Shown piece after piece: positions 43,792 through 52,260 of a stretch of DNA of 64,000 bases. The notes below the pieces were generated by a model that saw only the letters and a program-made list of their open reading frames with translations, did no database searches and was not told the origin of the DNA. Position 1 is the stretch's first letter. Every line of letters starts with the position of its first letter. The position numbers were made by a program, and so were the translations under genes. The DNA comes from Firmicutes bacterium UBA5449 (GTDB lineage Bacteria > Bacillota > SHA-98 > UBA4971): NCBI GenBank assembly GCA_002424305.1, contig DIQZ01000051.1:1-64000 (forward strand), given 5' to 3'.

Positions 43792-44482
43792 CGCGCTCAG
43801 CCTCACCCTCGTAGATTCCCCTCTCATCGTCTCTAATAATTCTGCCTTTATCCAACTCGATCACGCGTCTCCTCAATCCGTCCACTATTAATGCATTGTG
43901 TGTAGACATGATAACTGTAGTGCCTCTCTTATTAATCCGTAGGAGGACCTCCATAATATCCCATGATGTTTCCATGTCAAGATTGCCGGTAGGCTCGTCC
44001 GCCAGAAGAATAGTGGGATTCCCCACAATAGCTCTGGCTATTGAGACTCTCTGTTGTTCGCCACCGGATAGCTCGCCCGGATGCATCATTGCTTTACTCT
44101 CAAGCCCTACAAGTTGCAGAGCCTCCTTAACAAGAGGAAGAATCTGTTTCCTTGGTTTTTCAGTCACCAACAACGCAAAAGCCACATTATCACGGACAGT
44201 CTTGTTGGGAAGGAGTTTATAGTCCTGAAATATCATCCTTACACTTCTTCGTAAATAAGGCACTTCATTAGGCCTTAATCTGGTGATATTGCGTCCTTTC
44301 AAAAGCACCTGACCACGTGTGGGTATAAGCTCCCTTGTCAGGAGCTTCAAGAAGGTAGTCTTTCCGGCGCCGCTTGGACCAACCAGAAAGACAAACTCTC
44401 CTTGCCTAATAAAGGTGTTCACAGAAAAAAGCCCTGTAGCACCACTGGGATAAACCTTGGTTACGTCGTAGAAGCGAATCAA
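43772..44482 (-). CDS. ftsE: Cell division ATP-binding protein FtsE
   Basis: This is an ABC ATPase with IRFYDVTKVYPSGATGLFSVN at the start, Walker A VGPSGAGKTTFLKLL, signature LSGGEQQRVSIARAI, Walker B ILLADEPTGNLD and H-loop STHN. The C-terminus continues past the usual end with an acidic tail. The frame opens at 44500; TTG at 44482 has AGGAAG at 8-nt spacing and the family N-terminus. It forms the ftsE-ftsX-M23 unit. Confidence 0.95.
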   Translation of the reverse strand: MIRFYDVTKVYPSGATGLFSVNTFIRQGEFVFLVGPSGAGKTTFLKLLTRELIPTRGQVLLKGRNITRLRPNEVPYLRRSVRMIFQDYKLLPNKTVRDNVAFALLVTEKPRKQILPLVKEALQLVGLESKAMMHPGELSGGEQQRVSIARAIVGNPTILLADEPTGNLDMETSWDIMEVLLRINKRGTTVIMSTHNALIVDGLRRRVIELDKGRIIRDDERGIYEGEAERDAVLPG

Positions 44483-44571
44483 CACAATCACTTCCTGCAA
44501 TTAGTGGATAGCGACTTCATCACTAATATTTCGATGATATAGGACTAAAACCCTCCTCCTTTCACCAAGAA

Positions 44572-45525
44572 CTATGTTCCATTTCGTTCTATAGCCCTAA
44601 CTGCAGCGCGTACAATGTCATCTGCAGTCAAAGAATACACCTTCATGAGTTCATCCGGCGTACCTGATTGCCCGAAAACATCGCGAACACCGATTCTCTC
44701 TACAGGGACAGGGCACATCTCACCTACAACCTCAGATACTGCACTCCCTAACCCCCCGATGATGCTATGCTCTTCAGCAGTGACCAGGGCACCGGTTTCC
44801 TCAGCCGCTTTAACTACTGCTTCAACGTCAATCGGTTTTATCGTAGCCATGTTAAGCACCCTTGCTGAAACCCCTTGTCCGCACAGGATATCAGCTGCCT
44901 CAAGGCTTGCACTTAGCATTACACCACAGGCAATTATCGTAACGTCGTTACCTTCACACACAGTGGCGGCCTTTCCTATTTCAAACTTGTATCCTTCATC
45001 AAACACTATCGGCACAGCACTCCTACCTGTACGTATGTAAACAGGCCCTTCATGGCGCGCTGCAGCGAATACCGCCTGCTCTGTTTCAATGGCATCCGCA
45101 GGAACAATCACCGTCATTCCAGGGATTACTCTCATAAGAGCCACATCCTCTATGGATTGGTGGGATGCCCCATCTTCACCTACAGTTATTCCCCCATGAC
45201 TGGCTCCTATTTTGACGTTTAATCTACAATATCCCGCCGTCTGCCGCACCTGGTCATATGCTCTGCCCGACGCAAATATCGCAAACGAGCTCGCAAACGG
45301 GATTTTACCTGACGCTGCAAGGCCCGCAGCAGTCCCCATCATGTCAGCTTCTGCTATTCCCATATCAAAAAACCTCTCAGGGAATTTCTTGGCAAAAGCA
45401 TCTGTCCTCGTAGATTTGGAAAGGTCTGCGTCAAGGACTACTACATCACGGTTTATCTCGCCAAGCCTCACCAAGGCCTTACCGTATGCAGCCCGTGTCG
45501 CTATCTTCTGTGGCACATCTGCCAT
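44572..45525 (-). CDS. Transketolase, C-terminal subunit
   Basis: The 317-residue protein corresponds to the Pyr and C-terminal domains of transketolase: DADLSKSTRTDAFAKKFPERFFDMGIAEADM with the catalytic glutamate, IGASHGGITVGEDGASHQSIEDVALMR and a C-terminal domain. Split transketolases are common in archaea and clostridia. The N-terminal half is encoded 83 bp upstream, so the pair forms one enzyme of the non-oxidative pentose phosphate pathway. Confidence 0.93.
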   Translation of the reverse strand: MADVPQKIATRAAYGKALVRLGEINRDVVVLDADLSKSTRTDAFAKKFPERFFDMGIAEADMMGTAAGLAASGKIPFASSFAIFASGRAYDQVRQTAGYCRLNVKIGASHGGITVGEDGASHQSIEDVALMRVIPGMTVIVPADAIETEQAVFAAARHEGPVYIRTGRSAVPIVFDEGYKFEIGKAATVCEGNDVTIIACGVMLSASLEAADILCGQGVSARVLNMATIKPIDVEAVVKAAEETGALVTAEEHSIIGGLGSAVSEVVGEMCPVPVERIGVRDVFGQSGTPDELMKVYSLTADDIVRAAVRAIERNGT

Positions 45526-45608
45526 GATATCTTATCCCCCTTGTCTATATATACATTGATTTAGGTTCCATATTGACAAATTTGGCAATGTACGCCCTAA
45601 CGCAGCAG

Positions 45609-46448
45609 CTACATAAGGGAACCAAGCACAGCTTCAATATGACCTATAGCTTCTTCCGCCTGTTCTCCTGACGGTGCTTTACCGTGCCAGTCCACAATGT
45701 TCTCCATGAATGGGACACCTTTGCCTTTGACTGTGTGAGCGACTACCAACGTTGGTCTCCCTTTAGTCGCTCTCGCTTCCTCACAAGCGTCATAGATAGC
45801 CTCAATATCATGACCGTCTATCTCAAGCACATGCCAACCGAATGCCTCCCACCTGGCCGCCGGATTCGTAAACGATTTCACATCCACTATAGTGCCGTCA
45901 ATTTGCAGGCCATTGTAATCGAGAAATACCATGAGATTATCCAGCTTTCGGTGGACGGAAGTCATGGATGCCTCCCATATCTGACCTTCTTGCGACTCTC
46001 CGTCACCAATGATCACGTATACTCTCGTAGGCCTGTTGTCAAGCTTCGCAGCAATCGCCATACCGTTGGCTGCAGACAGCCCCTGTCCCAGAGACCCTGT
46101 GGACATCTCCACACCGGGAACCTGCCTCATACTGGGATGACCCTGCAATCTACTTCCCAATTTTCTAAGTGTAATCAGTTCCTCCTTGGGAATATAGCCT
46201 GCCTCAGCCAAAGTCGCATATAGAGCAGGAGCTGCATGGCCTTTTGACATGACGAATCTGTCCCTGTCAGGCCACGTGGGATCCTTTGAGTCAATCCTCA
46301 TTACCTTGAAGTAAAGTGTTGTCAGAATATCAGCAACTGAAAGGGATCCACCGGGATGTCCGGAGCCTGCGGCTGTTATGGATTTCACCACACTTAATCT
46401 GATATTCTGAGCAATACGTTGCAACTTTTTTGCCTCTTCTTGTGTCAA
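45609..46448 (-). CDS. Transketolase, N-terminal subunit
   Basis: The 279-residue TPP-binding half has SGHPGGSLSVADILTTLYF, DRFVMSKGHAAPALYA, GSLGQGLSAANGMAIAAKL and the TPP motif GDGESQEGQIWEAS...NLMVFLDYNGLQIDG. It pairs with the following C-terminal subunit. It lies between the WecG/TagA gene and the C-terminal half on the same strand. Confidence 0.94.
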   Translation of the reverse strand: MTQEEAKKLQRIAQNIRLSVVKSITAAGSGHPGGSLSVADILTTLYFKVMRIDSKDPTWPDRDRFVMSKGHAAPALYATLAEAGYIPKEELITLRKLGSRLQGHPSMRQVPGVEMSTGSLGQGLSAANGMAIAAKLDNRPTRVYVIIGDGESQEGQIWEASMTSVHRKLDNLMVFLDYNGLQIDGTIVDVKSFTNPAARWEAFGWHVLEIDGHDIEAIYDACEEARATKGRPTLVVAHTVKGKGVPFMENIVDWHGKAPSGEQAEEAIGHIEAVLGSLM

Positions 46449-46498
46449 TTACCTCACTCCCTGATGCCAAAGTATATCCTAATGAAGTCATGCAGGCA

Positions 46499-47224
46499 TT
46501 ACGTCAGTTTCTCTCGAAGCACTCTTATGACAAACCGAGGTAAGGCCAGCATGCGCACAAACCTGCTTGGTTGACAGACAAGCCGATACAACCACTCCAG
46601 CCCACATTGCCCCATCCAATCCGGTGCCCGCTTCACCTTACCTGCTAAAACGTCAAAACTGCCTCCTACGCCTATACATACGGCACCTTTTATGCGCGTC
46701 TTATTTCGTGCGATCCAAAAATCCTGCCTCGGTGCACCCATCCCGACAAAGAGAAGACGAGCTCCTGACAGATTAACCTCATCAATTACGGCAGACTCTT
46801 CTCCTTCATCAAAGAATCCGTCACGAGTGCCTGCTACAATAAGCCCCGGCACTCTCCTCTTTGCACATTCAGCTGCTTCTTGCGCTACACCGGGTTCCGC
46901 TCCCAAGAAAAATACTGACCGGTTGTTCTTAGCTGCGCATATGAGTAATTCCTGCATCAAATCAAATCCGGCTACCCGTTGAGGAAGTGGAAACCCGAGA
47001 ACTCTGGAAGCCCAGACAACACCGACACCGTCAGGAACCACCAGATCCGCTTCGCAAATAACATCCCTGAGCTCAGCATCTTCCTGTGCCATCATGGCAA
47101 TTTCTGAATTCAGCGTCACTACCTGACACGTCCTGTCTCTTGCGACCAATTCCTCGACACGCGAGACAGCCTCTGGCATGTCTACCTTGTCCACCGGGAG
47201 GCCAAGGATGCTAACACGTTCCAC
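46499..47224 (-). CDS. WecG/TagA/CpsF-family glycosyltransferase
   Basis: The 241-residue protein has the family pattern: TLNSEIAMMAQEDAELRDVICEADLVVPDGVGVVWASR, FFLGAEPGVAQEAA, LLFVGMGAPRQDFWIARN and CIGVGGSFDVLAGKVKRAPDWMGQCGLEWLYRLV. TagA makes the ManNAc-GlcNAc linkage unit of wall teichoic acids; WecG does the equivalent in enterobacterial antigen. It is 13 bp after csaB, so it likely acts on a pyruvylated secondary wall polymer. Confidence 0.92.
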   Translation of the reverse strand: MERVSILGLPVDKVDMPEAVSRVEELVARDRTCQVVTLNSEIAMMAQEDAELRDVICEADLVVPDGVGVVWASRVLGFPLPQRVAGFDLMQELLICAAKNNRSVFFLGAEPGVAQEAAECAKRRVPGLIVAGTRDGFFDEGEESAVIDEVNLSGARLLFVGMGAPRQDFWIARNKTRIKGAVCIGVGGSFDVLAGKVKRAPDWMGQCGLEWLYRLVCQPSRFVRMLALPRFVIRVLREKLT

Positions 47225-47237
47225 TATACCACCTCAG

Positions 47238-48344
47238 TCATGGGCTTGACTTTTCCCTTGCGGTTTCAACTGCAAGGTAGGCCGCGTCTTTCGCTGATTC
47301 CGCGAGCTTAGGAGCGAGCGTAGTAAGACTTGTCTTCATGTCTCCCCGCCTACGCCAAGCGTCCTTAACATAGTCAGCGAAAGAATCAACATCACGTCGG
47401 TCCGCTGAAAGTCCCGGCGTCTCGCCTACGATTGAAAGAAGCCCGTCCACTTTCGGATCGTATGATAAAGCAGCAAAAGGAGTCGCGGTAGCTACTGCAA
47501 AAACCAGCGAATGATATCTCATGGTGATGGCAAAATCGGCCTCCTCCATGACAGACAGGATTTCTTGTGGCAAGAAATCGCCATCCAACATATGTGCACG
47601 CTCCTGCATTAACTCAATACATGCCCTGCATATGGTGACATCTTGAACCCTATGGAATGGAACATATACAACCACTGCGCCATGGGTCTTCACCAGATCA
47701 TCGCAGGCTTCAGCCACAGCTTCCATATACCCCGGCACCGCCGGCCAGGGGCGTACGGAGACTATGACCAAAGGGTTCTCTTGTACGGGAATTTCGTGTG
47801 CAAGTAGGAGGTCACGACCGTTTACCATTCCATGAACGAGCTTAAGCCCGAACGCCGGATCCGCTACAACCTGTATTTCAGGTCTGTTGACACCCAGTGA
47901 TTTCAAGAGTCCTTGTGACGGCTCATCCCGAACAGTAATCGCATCCACGGAATTACCTACTGTCCTTACGAGAAACTTGCTTAACGCAAGATTCAAAGGC
48001 CCAATCCCTTGAGCATAGAAGAAAACAGGCTTTTTCATGACCTTCGCCAATGTTGCCAGGCCCAGATAATATGGGACTGACCGAGGACTTGTCACATCCT
48101 GGAGAAGGCTTCCGCCACCGCTAATGAATAGATCTGCGTCAGCAAGCTCCCTGCATAGCCCTGGGATATCCATCCTATTAATGGCATGCACGTTGTGAAG
48201 CTTCTTTGTCAGTACGGGATCATGTGATAAGACTACTATCTCAGAGCCATGAGATATCTCCCTCAAGTGTTGAATCATGGCAGTCAGAATAGCTTCATCA
48301 CCTATGTTTTGAAACCCAAAATAACCGGAGACAACAAACTTCAT
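47238..48344 (-). CDS. csaB: Polysaccharide pyruvyl transferase CsaB
   Basis: The 368-residue protein has the CsaB/pyruvyl-transferase pattern: SGYFGFQNIGDEAILTAMI at the start, FISGGGSLLQDVTSPRSVPYYLGLATLAK, FFYAQGIGPLN, ITVRDEPSQGLL and AITMRYHSLVFA. CsaB adds pyruvate ketals to cell-wall polymers that bind SLH-domain S-layer proteins. No SLH protein is in the window. Its start overlaps the end of the DUF5693 gene (4 bp). Confidence 0.93.
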   Translation of the reverse strand: MKFVVSGYFGFQNIGDEAILTAMIQHLREISHGSEIVVLSHDPVLTKKLHNVHAINRMDIPGLCRELADADLFISGGGSLLQDVTSPRSVPYYLGLATLAKVMKKPVFFYAQGIGPLNLALSKFLVRTVGNSVDAITVRDEPSQGLLKSLGVNRPEIQVVADPAFGLKLVHGMVNGRDLLLAHEIPVQENPLVIVSVRPWPAVPGYMEAVAEACDDLVKTHGAVVVYVPFHRVQDVTICRACIELMQERAHMLDGDFLPQEILSVMEEADFAITMRYHSLVFAVATATPFAALSYDPKVDGLLSIVGETPGLSADRRDVDSFADYVKDAWRRRGDMKTSLTTLAPKLAESAKDAAYLAVETAREKSSP

Positions 48345-50359
48345 TCTGAATCCACTCTGATCTTTCTATGGTAGTAGATGAATACCAAACTGATTACAAT
48401 TCCGACTATTCCACCGAGTATCAGCCCATACAGAGTCCTAAGAAGAGTCGCCTTGATTGGTGTGTGTATATGCGAAAATGTATTTACCATGGATATCTGC
48501 CCTATACAACCTGCAAGTGCAATTGGCAGACCGACTCTCCAATAACCTGAAAGTGTCACTACAGCCGCAAATATCAACAAAGGATGCCCTATGAGAAATT
48601 CTTTGGTTCTTGGACGAAACACCAACACATTCTCGAGAAATCGCCTCATTCCCTCGTCAAATTGGGGAATGGGCAGACCGAAATAGATGTTACCTGTCCG
48701 CAAAATATACACTAGGCCTCCTAATGCCACAACACCCAGAGCAACAATATGCCATACACGTAGAGGCGCCTTGAGAAAATCGCCAAGTGCTTTGAGGACT
48801 CCTCCGTTTGAGCCCTCCTCAAAGCGCTCCCATTCCACCAGATAACGCCAACATATGATGGCCGCCAAAAATATGGGTAGAGTGTGAGCAGCCTTTACCC
48901 CGATGAACTTGTCAAGTGACAACATGAAGCTTCCGCTTGACAGGGTGCCTGCAACTAAAAGCCCCCCTATAACAGATATACCTGACGCCTCAAGCCATAA
49001 CAAGATAGCATCTTTTAACTGCAAAGTCTTGTCTGTGTGCGCTTTCCACAGCGATTTGGAGTACAGTGCGCTCACTGCAAGTATAGGAAACACTATCGCG
49101 CCACCGAAGGCAACCAGTTGTCTCGCGAGGGTTTCCAGTCCGGTTGACAATAGAGCAGCATAAGCCACAATTCCCAGCACAAACATGCCCAACTCGAGAA
49201 CAGGAGAAAGCGAAAACAATGCATCAATTAAAATAAATGCGGATGCCAGAATACCGAGGCCAACTACAATAACCAGATATCTGCTGGGAGTGTACTGTTT
49301 GAATGGCCGGGCCTCGCCTATAGAAAACCCTGATGCCTCCAGTTCATCCCGGATAGCCTGAATGTAGTTGAGGTTTATGTCAATACCGTCAACATCTCCG
49401 ATTGCAGCAGGAAAGGGACGAATGTACATGACTCTCATATTGCGCTCACGGGCTGCGCGGGCAAATCTGTCCACAGCCTTGTCAAAGGGGATCTTCTCCA
49501 TCTCGCGTTCAGTAATGCTGTGAACCCGTATCACGTTCAGATCCATGAGACGTGCAAATTCGCTGTCTCCTTTTTGAACAGCGAACTCCACCTGTCCGAA
49601 GTTCATAGAATCCATTAACAGCAAGTCCGCAACATCACCCATATGGCCGGGATATCCAAGGGTCTCCATGCCTTCGAAGATCATGAGACTGATATCGTCC
49701 TTAGCAGGTATCCGGTTGAATAGAAAATGAATTTTTTCACGAGTCACAGCCGGATAATTCCTGAGCCGTGCTACGATATGAAGCTCTGCCTCAATGACTT
49801 CACGCGACTCATCCGGATCCAGTCCGATATTGACTTTTTCGAGGTCGCGGATGCTTCTGGCTGTCTCAATAAACAGCCCAAGGCGTTGAGATGAAAATGT
49901 GGAAACCCGCTCCCCCTCAAGCCTTACAGGAAGAATCTCCACCAAGTTCTGAAAAACAAGCTCGTCCCTGGGAAACACATAAGAATTACCTGTGAGCAAA
50001 CGATCTTCGTCTATCATCTGCCTGAGAACAGGATCCGTTACAGGTGCTAATTTATCGTAGTCAAGAATTTGCCTGCCGCTGAACAAATAAGCTTGTCCTG
50101 CATCTGCAATATCCTTAATAGTAACCTCGTTGAGAGCGACAGACGTAAGCCCCGCGTCTCGTGCCTGTCTAAGGAAGGTATCCAGTGGATAGCTCATAGA
50201 TTGACATAACAACTTAGCTGCTTTATAGTCCATAACCAACTCTACGGTATCATTGGACTTCTCAACTTGTGCTCGTCCCCATAATATACCCGTAGCAGAG
50301 ACTAACGCTGCAACTAACATCCATACCCAAAGGTTCTTGATACGCCTGGGTCCGGCCAC
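48341..50359 (-). CDS. DUF5693 membrane protein
   Basis: The 672-residue protein has one N-terminal membrane helix (about 10-28), a large extracytoplasmic part of about 330 residues, and around eight further helices from residue 355 to 655. It matches the DUF5693 family that accompanies csaB in clostridial genomes. Function is unknown; operon placement suggests a role in polymer pyruvylation, flipping or envelope assembly. Confidence 0.82.
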   Translation of the reverse strand: MAGPRRIKNLWVWMLVAALVSATGILWGRAQVEKSNDTVELVMDYKAAKLLCQSMSYPLDTFLRQARDAGLTSVALNEVTIKDIADAGQAYLFSGRQILDYDKLAPVTDPVLRQMIDEDRLLTGNSYVFPRDELVFQNLVEILPVRLEGERVSTFSSQRLGLFIETARSIRDLEKVNIGLDPDESREVIEAELHIVARLRNYPAVTREKIHFLFNRIPAKDDISLMIFEGMETLGYPGHMGDVADLLLMDSMNFGQVEFAVQKGDSEFARLMDLNVIRVHSITEREMEKIPFDKAVDRFARAARERNMRVMYIRPFPAAIGDVDGIDINLNYIQAIRDELEASGFSIGEARPFKQYTPSRYLVIVVGLGILASAFILIDALFSLSPVLELGMFVLGIVAYAALLSTGLETLARQLVAFGGAIVFPILAVSALYSKSLWKAHTDKTLQLKDAILLWLEASGISVIGGLLVAGTLSSGSFMLSLDKFIGVKAAHTLPIFLAAIICWRYLVEWERFEEGSNGGVLKALGDFLKAPLRVWHIVALGVVALGGLVYILRTGNIYFGLPIPQFDEGMRRFLENVLVFRPRTKEFLIGHPLLIFAAVVTLSGYWRVGLPIALAGCIGQISMVNTFSHIHTPIKATLLRTLYGLILGGIVGIVISLVFIYYHRKIRVDSE

Positions 50360-50378
50360 AGACCTTCACCCCACTTTC

Positions 50379-51155
50379 TCAACCTCTCTCTTCTATGTCA
50401 CCCGGCGTCCTCCCGACAATACGTACGACATTATCTTCAACGCTTATCTCGCTGATGATGACAGGAACTGGAAGATCGGACATGTCCAACGAAAAGTCAA
50501 GACTACTTATCAGCCCGTCAGTGATGATTGAAGGAAGCTTAGTATTACCGACTTGAACATTATGAATTGCGTACCTGATGCCTGAACCGTCTCCTTTAGC
50601 GAGGAATGTCCCGTCAAGGCTCACATTGATATCTATCCCGGCTACATTAACACTACCTGTGACTTTTGCTATGCCGGGATCCAACTGAATTCGAATCGAC
50701 TCAGGCATGTTCTCCATACCATGAACATACCGGTTGAGATCGTCCTCAGTAAGCACTACTTCAGCTCTACCTTGCTCAATACGAGATAAAGCCAGACGTC
50801 CTTCCTCAGTCAAAGCCTGCATATCAATGAGGATACCACTTGCGCGAACCATAAGAGTATCAATCCTAAGACCGTTTGAGCAAAGACCTTTGCAGTCAAT
50901 ATTCATGGAATTCACACTGCCGGAAGAAATCAAGTTGATTACAGGAAACGTTCTCAGACGGACTCTGACAGATTCAATGCTATCCACATCAGATGCTATT
51001 GCATTTTCCAATCGAGACCCGATTACACGGGGAATGACTAACTCAAAAACTAAGAGAACACATATGACAACCGTGAGACCGGGTATGAGCAATGGAAAGC
51101 CTTCTCTTCTCCGATACTTCAACCCCACAACGTCAACTCCCTTGTCACGACGCAC
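50379..51155 (-). CDS. DUF2993 (LmeA-like) lipid-binding-fold protein
   Basis: The 258-residue protein has an N-terminal membrane anchor (about 18-40, PLLIPGLTVVICVLLVFEL) and a DUF2993-type region typified by VRLRTFPVINLISSGSVNSMNIDCKGL and later VNVAGIDINVSLDG. LmeA in mycobacteria is a periplasmic lipid-binding protein. It overlaps prfB by 11 bp and precedes the DUF5693-csaB genes. Confidence 0.78.
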   Translation of the reverse strand: MRRDKGVDVVGLKYRRREGFPLLIPGLTVVICVLLVFELVIPRVIGSRLENAIASDVDSIESVRVRLRTFPVINLISSGSVNSMNIDCKGLCSNGLRIDTLMVRASGILIDMQALTEEGRLALSRIEQGRAEVVLTEDDLNRYVHGMENMPESIRIQLDPGIAKVTGSVNVAGIDINVSLDGTFLAKGDGSGIRYAIHNVQVGNTKLPSIITDGLISSLDFSLDMSDLPVPVIISEISVEDNVVRIVGRTPGDIEERG

Positions 51156-52255
51156 TCATTTTTGCCGCGACCCTAAGATATGTTTCGATGAACTCGTTAA
51201 TATCACCGTCCATGACTGCCTGAACATTGCCTGTTTCAAGCCCGGTACGATGGTCTTTGACCATAGTGTAAGGTTGGAATACATATGACCTTATCTGACT
51301 TCCCCAGGCAATCTCTCTTTGCTCGCCTTGGAGCGCATCGAGTTTCTTTTCCTTTTCAGCCTCCAGATGTTCAAATAGCCTTGCCTTGAGGATCCTCATT
51401 GCCGTGATCCTGTTCTGATGCTGAGACCGTTCATTTTGGCATTGCGCAATTATCCCAGTGGGTATGTGAGTTATCCTCACAGCAGACTCTGTCTTGTTTA
51501 CATGTTGCCCTCCTGCTCCACCTGATTTGTACGTATCTGTTTTCAAGTCATCAGGGTTTATCTCAACATCCACATCCTCAGGAATATCAGGGATCACATC
51601 AACAGACGCAAATGACGTATGCCGTCTGGCATTAGCATCGAAAGGCGAGATTCTGACGAGGCGATGTACTCCTTTCTCAGCCTTTAGGTACCCGAAACAG
51701 TTCTTTCCGCTTACCAGAAATGTGACACTCTTGATTCCTGCTTCGTCTCCCGGAAGAGAATCAGTGATCTCAGTCTTGTACCCGCATTTTTCAGCCCATT
51801 TTAGGTACATACGAAGAAGCATCTCTGCCCAATCCTGGGACTCTGTTCCCCCTGCCCCGGAGTGTATTGATACAATAGCATCAGATCCGTCGTACTCACC
51901 ACTCAGCAAGTGAGCGACCTCAAGCTGTGAGACAACTCTCCCCAAAGACTCAACGCCTTGTTCAATCTCGTCATCAACCGAATCGTCTCCCTCTTCTATC
52001 GCAAGATTCAAAAGAGTCCAAAGATCCTCAGCTTGAGCCATTGTTTTTTTCCAAGATTCAACGTCTTCTTTAAGCCTGCTCGCTCGCTGCAGTGTTTTCT
52101 TGGCATCTTCCGGCTCATCCCAGAAACTCGAATCAGCCATTGTATTTTCAAGCTCTTTGAGTTGCGCTAGTTTCTCTTCAACTTCAAAGATAACCCCTCA
52201 TCTTCTCTACTCTGGTCTTAAGCTCTGCTAAGACCGGCTTAATTTCAGTGAGCAT
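51145..52255 (-). CDS. prfB: Peptide chain release factor 2, expressed by programmed +1 frameshift
   Basis: The full gene begins at ATG 52255, six bases before the secA stop boundary. Codons 1-23 run to CTT, an in-frame TGA follows as codon 24, and a +1 shift continues in the long frame (EVEEKLAQLKELENTMADSSFWD). The result is about 369 residues. RF2 features are the tripeptide SPF in RISPFDANARRHTSF and the GGQ loop GGAGGQHVNKTESA. RF2 ends translation at UGA and UAA; shortage of RF2 favours the shift. Gene callers that see only the main frame would start at 52140 and lose 38 residues. Confidence 0.96.
52184..52201 (-). promoter_or_regulatory. prfB programmed frameshift site
   Basis: The minus strand reads ATGAGGGGTTATCTTTGA: an internal Shine-Dalgarno-like AGGGG, then TAT, slippery CTT and TGA (52186-52184). 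Canonical sites have AGGGGGTATCTTTGAC. Here one G is T and the base after TGA is A rather than C. Confidence 0.93.
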
Positions 52256-52260
52256 GTTAG

